Shown: positions 1-7,694 of the stretch, one piece after another
How the letters are laid out: every line of letters begins with the position of its first letter
Position numbering within the stretch: the stretch's first letter is position 1
Translations under genes and position numbers: made by a program
Notes under the pieces: model-generated
What the model was told of the DNA's origin: nothing
The model's input: only the letters and a program-made list of their open reading frames with translations
Database searches by the model: none
DNA from: JBHEPS01 sp046261635
GTDB taxonomy: Bacteria; Acidobacteriota; Thermoanaerobaculia; Gp7-AA8
DNA: 14,763 nucleotides
NCBI GenBank assembly: GCA_046261635.1
Contig: JBHEOL010000183.1
Coordinates: 1-14,763, forward strand
Direction of reading: 5' to 3'

Positions 1-710
1 ATCTCTTCGAACCCGGGTGCGCGATCGGGACGCAGCGCGATCGCGGTTTTCAGATGAGCCAGACCGGGAAGTTCGACGACCGTGGTCGGTCCGACCTGGG
101 GCACTCCGAACGGTGTCAGTTGCTCCCTGATGTCCTCGACCACCATCTGGTGCTCGGCCTGCTCTTTCGGATCATCGAGAAGCTCGCGGACCCGATCGAG
201 GGACCTCGTTCCGGCGAGAGCCATCGTGGTGAGCTCTCCGCTGCGAATCGAGAACAGCGGTTCGGGCGTGGCTCCGAGGACGCCCTCACGGCCGATCGAC
301 CAGCCGTACGGGGCCAGCGGAGCCGGGATGGCGGCAAAGCGCGCTACGAGCCACGGAACGAGGGAGTTGCCGGCGGTCAGACGCCCTGTTTCGAACTCGA
401 CCGGGACGATCTTGTCGAACTCTCCCCGAAGCACCGCGGAATGAGCCGCGCTGAAAAGAGATTGAAAGGAGGCGTCGTCGACCGGATCCCACTCCACGGG
501 TGGGCGAAGCGCAGGACCGAGAAGTTCGGGCAGCCCGGCTGCATCGACGATGTCCCAACGAGCCGGACTCTTCCAGGGCCGATCGCTGCTCAGGAAAAAG
601 TCGTTGATATAGAAAGCGGGCGCCGCGGGCGGCTCGGGATCGGAGCGAAACGGTCCCCATCCGACGAGCAGTCGTCCGGGGGTCAACTGGATGAGCGCGA
701 AATCACGCAT
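1..710 (-). CDS. menF: Chorismate-binding enzyme, probable isochorismate synthase (partial, 3' end outside window)
   Basis: The 236 visible codons read leftward and run off the left edge without a stop. They show the chorismate-utilising fold shared by isochorismate, anthranilate and aminodeoxychorismate synthases: a general-base lysine segment DKIVPVEF (Lys100), GATPEPL (146-152), LAGTR (165-169), DPKEQAEH (180-187) and HLKTAIALR (219-227). Isochorismate synthase converts chorismate to isochorismate, the committed step to menaquinone. I prefer this over TrpE or PabB because the next genes are DAHP synthase and MenG, and because the N-terminal part is short: the lysine is at residue 100, against about 190 in E. 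coli MenF. The segment after the lysine lacks the usual arginine (KIVPVEF rather than K-V-V-x-A-R), so it is a divergent member. The start is ATG at 710. An in-frame GTG at 734 is the only alternative before an upstream stop at 738-740. The missing C-terminus carries further active-site residues, so the exact reaction is inferred. Confidence 0.75.
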   Translation of the reverse strand, partial: MRDFALIQLTPGRLLVGWGPFRSDPEPPAAPAFYINDFFLSSDRPWKSPARWDIVDAAGLPELLGPALRPPVEWDPVDDASFQSLFSAAHSAVLRGEFDKIVPVEFETGRLTAGNSLVPWLVARFAAIPAPLAPYGWSIGREGVLGATPEPLFSIRSGELTTMALAGTRSLDRVRELLDDPKEQAEHQMVVEDIREQLTPFGVPQVGPTTVVELPGLAHLKTAIALRPDRAPGFEE

Positions 711-1566
711 GGGCGATTCGGGATCCGTCGGCACGGTTCAGGCCGAGACGCTCGCCTTTCCTTCCACGACGGCGGGCTCGACCCGGCCGGTGCGCGTCGG
801 TCCGGTCACCATGGGCGACGGCAGTTTCACCGTTCTCGCGGGACCGTGCTCGATTGAGTCGCATACGCAGTTCGAATCCATCGCTTCCTTCGTCCACAGC
901 GAGGGCGCTGCCATGCTGCGGGGCGGAATCTTCAAGCTGAGAACCAAGCGATCTTCTTTCCAGGGACTGGGAGAGGAGAGCTACGAAATCGTTCGCGCCG
1001 TCCGTGAGCTGACCGGAATGCCGATGGTTGCGGAGGTGACCGATCCGCGGCAACTGGAGCGGCTCGTCGACGTTGTGGATGTCCTCCAGGTCGGCACCCG
1101 CAACATGTACAACTATGCTCTTCTAAAGGAACTGGGACAGATCCGCAAGCCCGTCATGCTCAAGCGGGGCTTCTCGGCTCTTCTCGACGAGTGGGTGAAC
1201 GCGGCCGAGTACGTGACCGCGGGCGGGAACGAGGACGTGATTCTCTGCGAACGCGGCATCCGCACCTTCGAGACCCGAATGCGCAATACGCTCGATCTCG
1301 CTTCGGTCGCCTGGCTCAAGGTCCACTCCTCCTTCCCCGTGCTGGTCGATCCATCTCACGGGACCGGGAAGCCGGAGCTGATCGCGCCGATGACGCTCGC
1401 CGCCGCGGCGGCCGGAGCCGACGGAGTGCTGATCGAGGTTCATCCCGAGCCGGCCCGCGCCCTTTCGGACGGGCATCAGGCCATCGATTTCGGGCAGTTC
1501 GGCGCCCTGATGACCTCTCTGCGCCCGCTGCTCGCAGCCCTCGGACGGCAACTGAGCCACTCCTGA
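691..1566 (+). CDS. aroF: 3-deoxy-7-phosphoheptulonate (DAHP) synthase, type I-beta/AroA-like
   Basis: This cytosolic enzyme condenses phosphoenolpyruvate and erythrose 4-phosphate into DAHP, the first step of the shikimate pathway to chorismate. Family motifs are clear: VLAGPCSIES (48-57, metal-binding Cys53), FKLRTKRSSFQGLG (81-94), QVGTRNMYN (133-141), MLKRG (156-160), DPSHGTG (220-226, His223), LIEVHPEP (247-254, Glu249) and SDGHQ (259-263). The 291 residues cover little more than the catalytic barrel. There is no N-terminal ACT/ferredoxin-like domain and no chorismate mutase domain, so classical aromatic feedback control through those domains is not expected (inference). FKLRTKR replaces the more usual FKPRTSP. 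ATG 691 has a GGGGG run about 8 bases upstream. ATG 709 and GTG 790 are in-frame alternatives, and the first 30 residues look non-conserved. The stop overlaps the next start by one base (TGATG), so it is translationally coupled to menG. Confidence 0.92.
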   Translation: MSAKSRMGDSGSVGTVQAETLAFPSTTAGSTRPVRVGPVTMGDGSFTVLAGPCSIESHTQFESIASFVHSEGAAMLRGGIFKLRTKRSSFQGLGEESYEIVRAVRELTGMPMVAEVTDPRQLERLVDVVDVLQVGTRNMYNYALLKELGQIRKPVMLKRGFSALLDEWVNAAEYVTAGGNEDVILCERGIRTFETRMRNTLDLASVAWLKVHSSFPVLVDPSHGTGKPELIAPMTLAAAAAGADGVLIEVHPEPARALSDGHQAIDFGQFGALMTSLRPLLAALGRQLSHS

Positions 1567-2282
1567 TGAGCCGACCTGAAACCGGGCCCGATCCCGGCCA
1601 GATCCGGGCGATGTTCGGCTCGATCGCGCGTGGGTACGACCGCGCGAACAACGTCCTGTCGGGCGGTATCCATCACGTCTGGCGACGGAAGCTCGTGCGG
1701 TGGAGTGGGGCATCCGCCGGCGACCGCGTCCTCGATTGCGCCACGGGCACCGGAGATCTCGCCATCGCCTTCGCCCGGGTCGTCGGGGATTCGGGTGCGG
1801 TCATCGGCACTGACTTTTCTCCCGAGATGCTCGAGTCCGCCCCTGCGAAGGCCGCGCGCGCCGGCGTCAAGGTCGTTTTCGAGACTGCGGATGTCACGGC
1901 GCTTCCGTTCGAGGACGCAGCGTTCGACGTAGCGAGCATTTCGTTCGGGATCCGCAATGTCGTCGATCGCGTAGGGGGGCTGCGGGAGATGGCCCGCGTG
2001 GTCCGCCCGGGTGGGCGGGTGATGGTTCTCGAGTTCGGGCAGCCGGACAGCGCCGTTTTCGGGCCCCTCTTCAATTTCTATTCGCGAAAAGTGCTTCCGC
2101 GGCTCGGCGGGCTTCTCACCGGCAACTACGAAGCCTACAGCTACCTCGACCGCTCCGCCGGCGCCTTTCCCTGCCGCGACGAGTTTCTGGCGCTGATGGA
2201 ACAAACGGGTCTTCTGACTCGGCTGGAGTGGCGCTCGTACACGGGTGGCATCGCATATGCCTATCGCGGCGTCAGGTTCTGA
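1566..2282 (+). CDS. menG: Demethylmenaquinone methyltransferase (MenG/UbiE)
   Basis: This SAM-dependent C-methyltransferase acts at the last step of menaquinone synthesis, methylating demethylmenaquinone. Homologues in ubiquinone makers also methylate a ubiquinone precursor. The 238-residue product has the UbiE signatures: MFGSIARGYDRANNVLS (16-32), HHVWRR (36-41), the SAM-binding loop LDCATGTGD (56-64), the motif II acid in GTDFS (81-85), SFGIRNV (126-132) and YSYLDRSAGAFP (191-202). The open frame extends far upstream inside the aroF gene, but homology begins just after ATG 1566, whose first base is the last base of the aroF stop. The length is typical of the family. With an isochorismate synthase-like gene head to head on the left, a role in menaquinone rather than ubiquinone synthesis is favoured (inference). 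Its 3' end overlaps the convergent membrane glycosyltransferase gene by 11 bases. Confidence 0.94.
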   Translation: MSRPETGPDPGQIRAMFGSIARGYDRANNVLSGGIHHVWRRKLVRWSGASAGDRVLDCATGTGDLAIAFARVVGDSGAVIGTDFSPEMLESAPAKAARAGVKVVFETADVTALPFEDAAFDVASISFGIRNVVDRVGGLREMARVVRPGGRVMVLEFGQPDSAVFGPLFNFYSRKVLPRLGGLLTGNYEAYSYLDRSAGAFPCRDEFLALMEQTGLLTRLEWRSYTGGIAYAYRGVRF

Positions 2283-3465
2283 CCGCCGAGTCTGACTCGG
2301 TGTGCTCGTGGCTCTGCCAGCCTCTCCAGGCCGCCCACGCCAGGAAGATCCACAACACCAACCCCAGTGGTATGAGCAACGATTTTCCCGGCGTCTGCGC
2401 GACCGAGTCGGCGTATCCCCAGGGGAATCCTTCAGCCCACGTCGTATAGGTAAGGAACACGTACGCGGAGACGGCGAGGATCGTCGCGGCGTAGGTGCGA
2501 GGTGGCAGGAGCAGAGGCAGAAGAGGAAGGGGCCAGATCAGATACTGCACGCCGTATCCGGGTGCCACGATCAGGACGGCGAGGAGGATGAGGGGGATGA
2601 ATCTGCCGAGCCATAGGATCGGATCGCTGTCGACGTTCAGGCGACGCCACGCGAGCAGGAGGAGCGCGACCACCGCTGCCACGACCAGGTACTTGCCCTG
2701 CTGGGCGTAGAGCAAAGCGGTCTTGTACAGGAGAGTCGTCCGCGGCTCGGCGATGAGACTCTCGCTCCAGAGAAGGAGAGCGGGGAAGCCCCACTTCCCG
2801 GAGAAACCGGAGTAGCCGAATACGTTTCTGACGAACGACGGCCCGGCGAGAAGAGCGACGGGCACGAAAATCGTAGAGAAGGCGATCGCGAAACCGCTCG
2901 CTACCCGCCACCACTCGCGGCGCGCTGCCAATAAGAAGAGCGGAACCAGGAAGAGCGGAATGATCTTGATGCCCACCGAGCAGGCGACTGCGATCCCAGC
3001 CAGGAAGGGCATGCCGAACGAGAGGGCGAGCACGCCCACCATCAGGAAAGCGAGCATCGTCGCGTCCGTATTGCAGTGAAAGCCGGAGATGAAGATCGCC
3101 GCCGGGCACAGAAGGTAGTAGGCGGCGATCGGCATTTCGATCTTGTGACGGCGGAGAAGAATCAGGAGACACGTCGCCGTCACGCCCTCCGCGATGACCT
3201 GCGCAACGCGGAGCAGGTCGGTGAATTCAAGGCCCGTGACTCCCGCAAGGGAGTCCAGGAGCGAGAACATCAGCATCGCCAGCGGCGGATGGTTCAATTC
3301 CCACATCCGTGCATAGGATCCGGCGATTCCGTGCTGGCGTATGAGCTTGGCCCACAGGATCATGAAGGGAACGTCGTTCGTCCCGATCGAGGTTACGACC
3401 AGGAGCAGACGGCTACCCAGACCGAGGCCGAAGATTGCAAGGAGAAGCCGCTTGGAGACCTGCAT
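2272..3465 (-). CDS. Polytopic membrane glycosyltransferase, GT-C superfamily (GT87/GT39-like)
   Basis: The 397-residue product is an integral inner-membrane protein with about nine or ten hydrophobic segments, starting with LLLAIFGLGLGSRLLLVV near residues 7-24. The first large loop has an acidic residue (Asp31 in TNDVPF) and ELNHPPLA (56-63), the arrangement seen in GT-C enzymes that use polyprenyl-phosphate sugars. A lysine-proline segment, VGIKIIPLFLVPLFLL (about 164-179), resembles the GT87 family of mannosyltransferase-like proteins (older DUF2029). The likely role is transfer of a sugar from a lipid carrier to a glycan, lipid or protein on the periplasmic face. The acceptor cannot be told from sequence. 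No other glycan genes lie nearby, so it appears to be transcribed alone. The ATG at 3465 gives an N-terminus that enters the first membrane helix directly. Family assignment is fair; substrate is unknown. Confidence 0.75.
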   Translation of the reverse strand: MQVSKRLLLAIFGLGLGSRLLLVVTSIGTNDVPFMILWAKLIRQHGIAGSYARMWELNHPPLAMLMFSLLDSLAGVTGLEFTDLLRVAQVIAEGVTATCLLILLRRHKIEMPIAAYYLLCPAAIFISGFHCNTDATMLAFLMVGVLALSFGMPFLAGIAVACSVGIKIIPLFLVPLFLLAARREWWRVASGFAIAFSTIFVPVALLAGPSFVRNVFGYSGFSGKWGFPALLLWSESLIAEPRTTLLYKTALLYAQQGKYLVVAAVVALLLLAWRRLNVDSDPILWLGRFIPLILLAVLIVAPGYGVQYLIWPLPLLPLLLPPRTYAATILAVSAYVFLTYTTWAEGFPWGYADSVAQTPGKSLLIPLGLVLWIFLAWAAWRGWQSHEHTESDSAVRT

Positions 3466-3488
3466 GCCGTGGCGATTCAGCGTACTGC

Positions 3489-3494
3489 ATTATG
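3489..3494 (-). promoter_or_regulatory. Possible -10 element for the membrane glycosyltransferase gene
   Basis: On the minus strand this hexamer reads CATAAT, five of six matches to the sigma-70 -10 consensus, 23 bases before the ATG at 3465. No convincing -35 hexamer sits 16-18 bases further upstream, so it is only suggestive. It lies in the 68-base divergent spacer shared with the CoA-transferase gene. Confidence 0.2.
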
Positions 3495-3533
3495 GCACGC
3501 GAGCTGTGATACGTTTGAAACGGGAGATGAAAC

Positions 3534-4190
<657 letters not shown>

Positions 4191-4198
4191 CAGGGTCG

Positions 4199-4214
4199 GC
4201 TCCCGCATGGGAGC
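4199..4214 (+). terminator. Short hairpin after the CoA-transferase gene (possible terminator)
   Basis: GCTCCC, a GCAT loop and GGGAGC form a perfect 6-bp GC-rich stem beginning 9 bases past the scoB stop. No T-run follows it, so it is not a textbook intrinsic terminator. It may stabilise the 3' end or act with Rho. The rest of 4191-4354, between the convergent scoB and DinB genes, shows only a doubtful 26-codon ORF. Confidence 0.3.
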
Positions 4215-4354
4215 GAGTCCTGAGTCAACTGACGTTGATGCTCGGTTTCGTCGTTGTCTGGAACCTGATCGCGGTCATTCGGAACAGCCCGGAAGAACGG
4301 GTCCAGTCGCTGGCCTGAGGATGCCTCTTGGGGCGTCGTTCCTCCAGAGATTTC

Positions 4355-4924
4355 CTAGCGCTTCAGATCTTTCGCCACGTTTCTCGCCTGCCAGAGGTGT
4401 CGCCACTCGTGGGCTGCGAGGATCCGGAAAGCGTCCCACAGGTTCATACGGAGAAGACTCGACGCTGGCGAAGACATCTTCACGCGCGAAAGATCGCGAC
4501 TGGCCGCCGTTTTTCGGAGACCGAAGATTTCCCTCTGCACTTCCTCGAAATTCGCGAGGAGACTCGCCCCGTCGTGCTGGACGGCCGTGGGAGGCAGGAA
4601 CAGTTTCGGCGATCGCTGCTTCCGCTTCACGGGAGGCTCGAGTTGCCGGACCATCCATCCGCCCAGGAAGGTCTGGCGGAAGCTGCGTTTCGGAGAGACA
4701 TCCGCCCGCGCCAGTGCGTCGCGCATCGGCGTGAGGTACTCGCGGTTGGATTTGGTGACGTGGGCGACGCAGTCGGCGACGGACCAGCGTCCCATTGCAG
4801 GGCGGCGATTCAGATCTTCGTCTGGCATGGAGTTGACCAGGCCGCGGTAGCCGGCGGCAGCGCTCCGGAGCTCTTCGGCGATCGACGTGAGCTCGGGCGC
4901 CGCCGTTTCAGGCTGAGGCTTCAT
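4355..4924 (-). CDS. DinB/YfiT-family putative metal-dependent protein
   Basis: The 189-residue product belongs to the DinB four-helix-bundle family, which contains thiol-dependent transferases and many proteins of unknown role. The three-histidine metal site is visible: His55 in DCVAHVTK, and His172 and His176 in AAHEWRHLWQ. The motif GRWSVADCVAHV (45-56) is typical of the N-terminal half. An open frame continues far upstream within the preceding dehydrogenase gene, but homology starts after ATG 4924, which lies 14 bases past that gene's stop. It is therefore probably the last gene of a unit with the E1 fusion. No strong Shine-Dalgarno sequence is seen, so translation may depend on coupling. 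There is no secretion signal, so it is likely cytosolic. The substrate cannot be predicted. The DNA-damage link implied by the family name does not follow from sequence. Confidence 0.85.
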   Translation of the reverse strand: MKPQPETAAPELTSIAEELRSAAAGYRGLVNSMPDEDLNRRPAMGRWSVADCVAHVTKSNREYLTPMRDALARADVSPKRSFRQTFLGGWMVRQLEPPVKRKQRSPKLFLPPTAVQHDGASLLANFEEVQREIFGLRKTAASRDLSRVKMSSPASSLLRMNLWDAFRILAAHEWRHLWQARNVAKDLKR

Positions 4925-4938
4925 GACGGGTCGAGGTT

Positions 4939-7050
4939 TCAGTACGTCGCGACCTTCTGCATGGCTCCGATGAAGTCGCCGAGCTGCGGGAGGATAGCCT
5001 CCTCGAGGCTCGGCGCGTAGCCGACGAATGTGTCCGTCGCGCCGATCCGCTGCACGGGTGCGTCGAGGTACTCGAACAGCTCGTCCGAGATGCGCGCGGC
5101 GATCTCGGCTCCGTAGCCCCAGGTCAGGCAGTCCTCGTGAGCGACGATCACCCGGTTGGTCTTCTTCACCGACTCGGCGATCGAATCCCAGTCGTAAGGG
5201 CTCAGCGAGCGGAGGTCGATGACCTCGGGATCGAATCCCTGCGACTCGAGCTGGCTCGTCGCCGCCATCGCTTTCTGTACCAAAGCGCCGTAGGTGATGA
5301 TCGTCATCTGCGATCCGGGGCGGACGACCTTCGCCTTCCCGAAGGGAATCATGTATTCGTCGCCCGGATACCGCCCCTTGTTGTAGGTCTGGCGGTAGAG
5401 ATGCTTGTGCTCGAGAAACATCACGGGATCGTCGCTGCGAATCGCCGTCCGGAGCAGACCGGCTGCATCGAGGGCATTGGAGGGCATGACCACCCGAAGT
5501 CCCGGGATGTGCGTGAACAGCACTTCCCCGGACTGCGAGTGATAGAGGGCTCCCTTGATGTAGCCGCCGATCGGAACGCGGACCACGACGGGGGCCTTGA
5601 ACCCGTTGTTGGAGCGCCACCGCATCGTCGCCAGCTCGTTGCGCAGCTGCATGTAGGCGGGCCAGATGTAGTCGAAGAACTGGATCTCGACGACCGGCTT
5701 GAGTCCGCGAGTCGCCATCCCGACGGCTCGGCCGATGATGTTCGCCTCGGCGAGCGGCGAGTTGAATACCCGCTCTTTGCCGAAGGCGCGCTGGAGTCCG
5801 GCGGTGAGCTTGAATACGCCGCCCTTCCCCTTGCACTCCTCGAGGACTTCCTCGCGTGAGGCGTCGGCAACGTCCTGGCCGAAGACGACGATCCGCGGGT
5901 CGCGCTTCATTTCGTCGCGCAGGCAGGAGTTGATCAGGTCGACCATCGTGCCGTCCTTCGCCCCCTCGGCGAACTTCGGCTCGGTATCGAACTCGCTGGA
6001 TGTCGGATCGACGTCGGGTGAGTAAACGAAGTCGTAGATCGTATCGGCCGCGGGCTGCGGCGTCGCCACGGCGCGATCTCCCGCGTCGTTCACTTCGCGA
6101 TCGACTTCCGCGCGCAGTTCCTCCAGTGCTTCGGGGGTGAGCAGGCCCTGCGAGAGTAAATGCTCGCCGAACTTTCGAACCGGATCGCGCTCCGCTTCGG
6201 CTTCACGCTCTGCCTTGGGACGGTACAGAGTCTCATCGTCCGACAGGGAGTGCGAGTAGGGGCGGATCACATGCGCGTGAATCAGAGCGGGGCCTTTCCT
6301 CTGACGGCAATGCTCGGCGGCTTCCTGCATCGCCGCGTAGGACTCGAAGAAATCGGTCCCGTCGCACTCTCGGATCAGCAGATTCGGGAATCCGCTCACC
6401 AGCTTCGAGATCGACCCTCCCGCCGTGTTCACTTCGACAGGTACCGAGATGGCGTAGCCGTTGTCCTCGATCATGAAAATCACGGGAGTCTTCAGAATGC
6501 AGGCGGAGTTGAGCGCCTCCCAGAACTCCCCTTCGGAGGTCTGTCCCTCGCCCATGGAGCAATAAACCACCTCGTTCTGCTCGAAGGCGATCCGCTTTCC
6601 GAGCTCGGGAACCTGCGCCGCCTTCATCCCGGCTTCCGCGGCGCCGACGGCGTGGAGGCACTGCATTCCGGTGCACGACGACTTGGAGATGATGTTCAGG
6701 CCGGGGTGGCCCCAATGCGAGGGCATCTGCCGCCCACCCGAGTTCGGGTCGTCGTGCGCTCCGGTCGCTTCGGCGAGGATCTCGTACGGCGTCATTCCGA
6801 GCTGCACCATCAGGGCGCGGTCGCGATAGTAGGCGATCACCCAGTCGTGCTTCGGCTTGAGCGCCATCCCTGCCGCGACGAGCACGGCCTCGTGCCCGAC
6901 TCCGTTGATCTGGAAGAAAATCTTGTTCTGCCGCTTGAGCTGAATTTCCTTGTCGTCGAGGCGCCGCGACATGTACATGTTGCGGTAGACCTGAACGAGG
7001 GTGTCACGGCTCAGGGCCTGGTGGTTGCCGGTCATCGTGTCTACAGCCAT
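4939..7050 (-). CDS. 2-Oxoacid dehydrogenase E1 component, alpha-beta fusion (branched-chain or pyruvate type)
   Basis: This 703-residue protein joins both E1 subunits of a thiamine-diphosphate 2-oxoacid dehydrogenase complex, which decarboxylates a 2-oxoacid and passes the acyl group to the lipoyl domain of E2. The alpha half (about 15-330) has YRDRAL (75-80), the ThDP/Mg motif GEG...N (167-197; GEG instead of the usual GDG) and the phosphorylation-loop-like segment YSHSLSDDE (265-273). A charged, Ala/Pro-rich linker (about 280-365) leads into the beta half (366-703), with FNSPLAEANIIG (429-440, catalytic-type Glu435), YHSQSGE (503-509) and the C-terminal transketolase domain. Resemblance is best to 2-oxoisovalerate dehydrogenase, but pyruvate or acetoin enzymes are possible. 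No E2, E3 or lipoylation gene is in the window. AGGAG at 7060-7064 supports ATG 7050. Fused E1 proteins are known in several phyla. Confidence 0.92.
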   Translation of the reverse strand: MAVDTMTGNHQALSRDTLVQVYRNMYMSRRLDDKEIQLKRQNKIFFQINGVGHEAVLVAAGMALKPKHDWVIAYYRDRALMVQLGMTPYEILAEATGAHDDPNSGGRQMPSHWGHPGLNIISKSSCTGMQCLHAVGAAEAGMKAAQVPELGKRIAFEQNEVVYCSMGEGQTSEGEFWEALNSACILKTPVIFMIEDNGYAISVPVEVNTAGGSISKLVSGFPNLLIRECDGTDFFESYAAMQEAAEHCRQRKGPALIHAHVIRPYSHSLSDDETLYRPKAEREAEAERDPVRKFGEHLLSQGLLTPEALEELRAEVDREVNDAGDRAVATPQPAADTIYDFVYSPDVDPTSSEFDTEPKFAEGAKDGTMVDLINSCLRDEMKRDPRIVVFGQDVADASREEVLEECKGKGGVFKLTAGLQRAFGKERVFNSPLAEANIIGRAVGMATRGLKPVVEIQFFDYIWPAYMQLRNELATMRWRSNNGFKAPVVVRVPIGGYIKGALYHSQSGEVLFTHIPGLRVVMPSNALDAAGLLRTAIRSDDPVMFLEHKHLYRQTYNKGRYPGDEYMIPFGKAKVVRPGSQMTIITYGALVQKAMAATSQLESQGFDPEVIDLRSLSPYDWDSIAESVKKTNRVIVAHEDCLTWGYGAEIAARISDELFEYLDAPVQRIGATDTFVGYAPSLEEAILPQLGDFIGAMQKVATY

Positions 7051-7080
7051 CCGGTGGGGCTCCTGAAATCAAGGGTTTCC

Positions 7081-7093
7081 GCATCCTAGCATA
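7081..7093 (-). promoter_or_regulatory. Promoter-like -10 region for the E1 fusion and DinB unit
   Basis: In the 140-base gap between lspA and the E1 fusion, the minus strand reads TATGCTAGGATGC, containing TATGCT and TAGGAT as alternative -10 hexamers, 31-43 bases before the ATG at 7050. No clear -35 element is present. It is the only promoter-like sequence I see in the gap and suggests separate transcription of the dehydrogenase unit. Confidence 0.25.
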
Positions 7094-7190
7094 GGGACTC
7101 CGGCGCTTTTTCGGTGCTGCTCGGGCCAGGTCTGGTCGGGAGGTTCGAGGTGTTTGACCCTCTCCTGAACAACCGGAAGCGGCTCGGGTG

Positions 7191-7694
7191 TCAGGCAGGC
7201 TCTTCCGCCTCGGCCGGCTTCCGGAACATGTCGAGCATCAGGAGTCCGATGCCGACACAGATGGCCGAGTCGGCGACATTGAAGGCCGGCCAGTGTCGCT
7301 CCACCCCGCCGACCACGACATAGAAATCGAGAAAGTCGACGACGTATCCGAAACGGAAGCGATCGATCAGATTCCCGATTGCCCCACCCAGGATCAGATG
7401 GAGGGCGGTCTGCATCAGCCGGTCGCTTATCGCCACCTTCAGCGAATAGATGACCACGAAGATGAAGACCCCGATCGCCCCGACGCTGAGCAGGATCGGA
7501 ACCAGTGAGGAGTCCGTCCGGTTCCCCAGCCCGAAGGCCGCGCCGTAGTTCCGCACGTAGACGAGGTCGAAGAAGTTGGGGATGACCGGGAGGCTCTCGT
7601 GCAGCCTGAAGTTGAGAAGCACCAGATGCTTGGTGTACAGGTCCAGGACGACGATGACCGCTGCGAAAACGATGTATGGGAGTCGGCGGCTCAA
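7191..7694 (-). CDS. lspA: Lipoprotein signal peptidase (signal peptidase II)
   Basis: LspA is an inner-membrane aspartyl protease that removes signal peptides from diacylglyceryl-modified prolipoproteins. The 167-residue product is near the 164 of E. coli. It has four hydrophobic segments (about 6-27, 65-85, 95-110 and 140-156) and the catalytic motifs VRNYGAAFG (47-55), GNLIDRF (107-113, Asp111) and FNVADS (138-143, Asp142). A longer open frame exists upstream, but that part lies inside ispG and is arginine-rich shadow sequence. The only sensible start is TTG at 7694, which overlaps the ispG stop as TTGA and makes the protein begin just before its first membrane helix. Translational coupling to ispG is therefore expected. 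The C-terminal tail is short and acidic. The stop is followed by 140 non-coding bases before the next leftward gene. Confidence 0.95.
   Translation of the reverse strand: MSRRLPYIVFAAVIVVLDLYTKHLVLLNFRLHESLPVIPNFFDLVYVRNYGAAFGLGNRTDSSLVPILLSVGAIGVFIFVVIYSLKVAISDRLMQTALHLILGGAIGNLIDRFRFGYVVDFLDFYVVVGGVERHWPAFNVADSAICVGIGLLMLDMFRKPAEAEEPA

Noticed and set aside
286..660. A 124-codon minus-strand frame that looks like the leftmost gene
   Set aside because: It is out of frame with the true gene. The open frame beginning at 710 and running off the window edge contains the chorismate-binding motifs.
54..857. A 267-codon plus-strand frame over the left edge
   Set aside because: It is arginine- and glycine-rich with no domain, and lies antisense to the chorismate-binding gene.
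1191..1565. N-terminal extension of MenG to 363 residues
   Set aside because: This stretch is in another frame of the DAHP synthase gene. The family N-terminus begins just after ATG 1566.
2272..2282. The 11-base overlap of two convergent genes as a possible antisense control
   Set aside because: Short convergent overlaps are common in compact genomes, and nothing in the sequence marks this one as regulatory.
4925..5836. N-terminal extension of the DinB protein to 493 residues
   Set aside because: The extension lies out of frame inside the E1 beta region and is low-complexity arginine-rich sequence. DinB homology starts after ATG 4924.
6160..7089. A 309-codon plus-strand frame opposite the E1 fusion
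   Set aside because: It is composition-driven shadow sequence with no motif. The minus strand carries all E1 alpha landmarks here.
7130..7150. Imperfect palindrome around CCAGGTCTGG downstream of lspA
   Set aside because: The symmetry is short and interrupted, lacks a T-run, and is not clearly stronger than chance in GC-rich DNA, so it is not called a terminator or operator.
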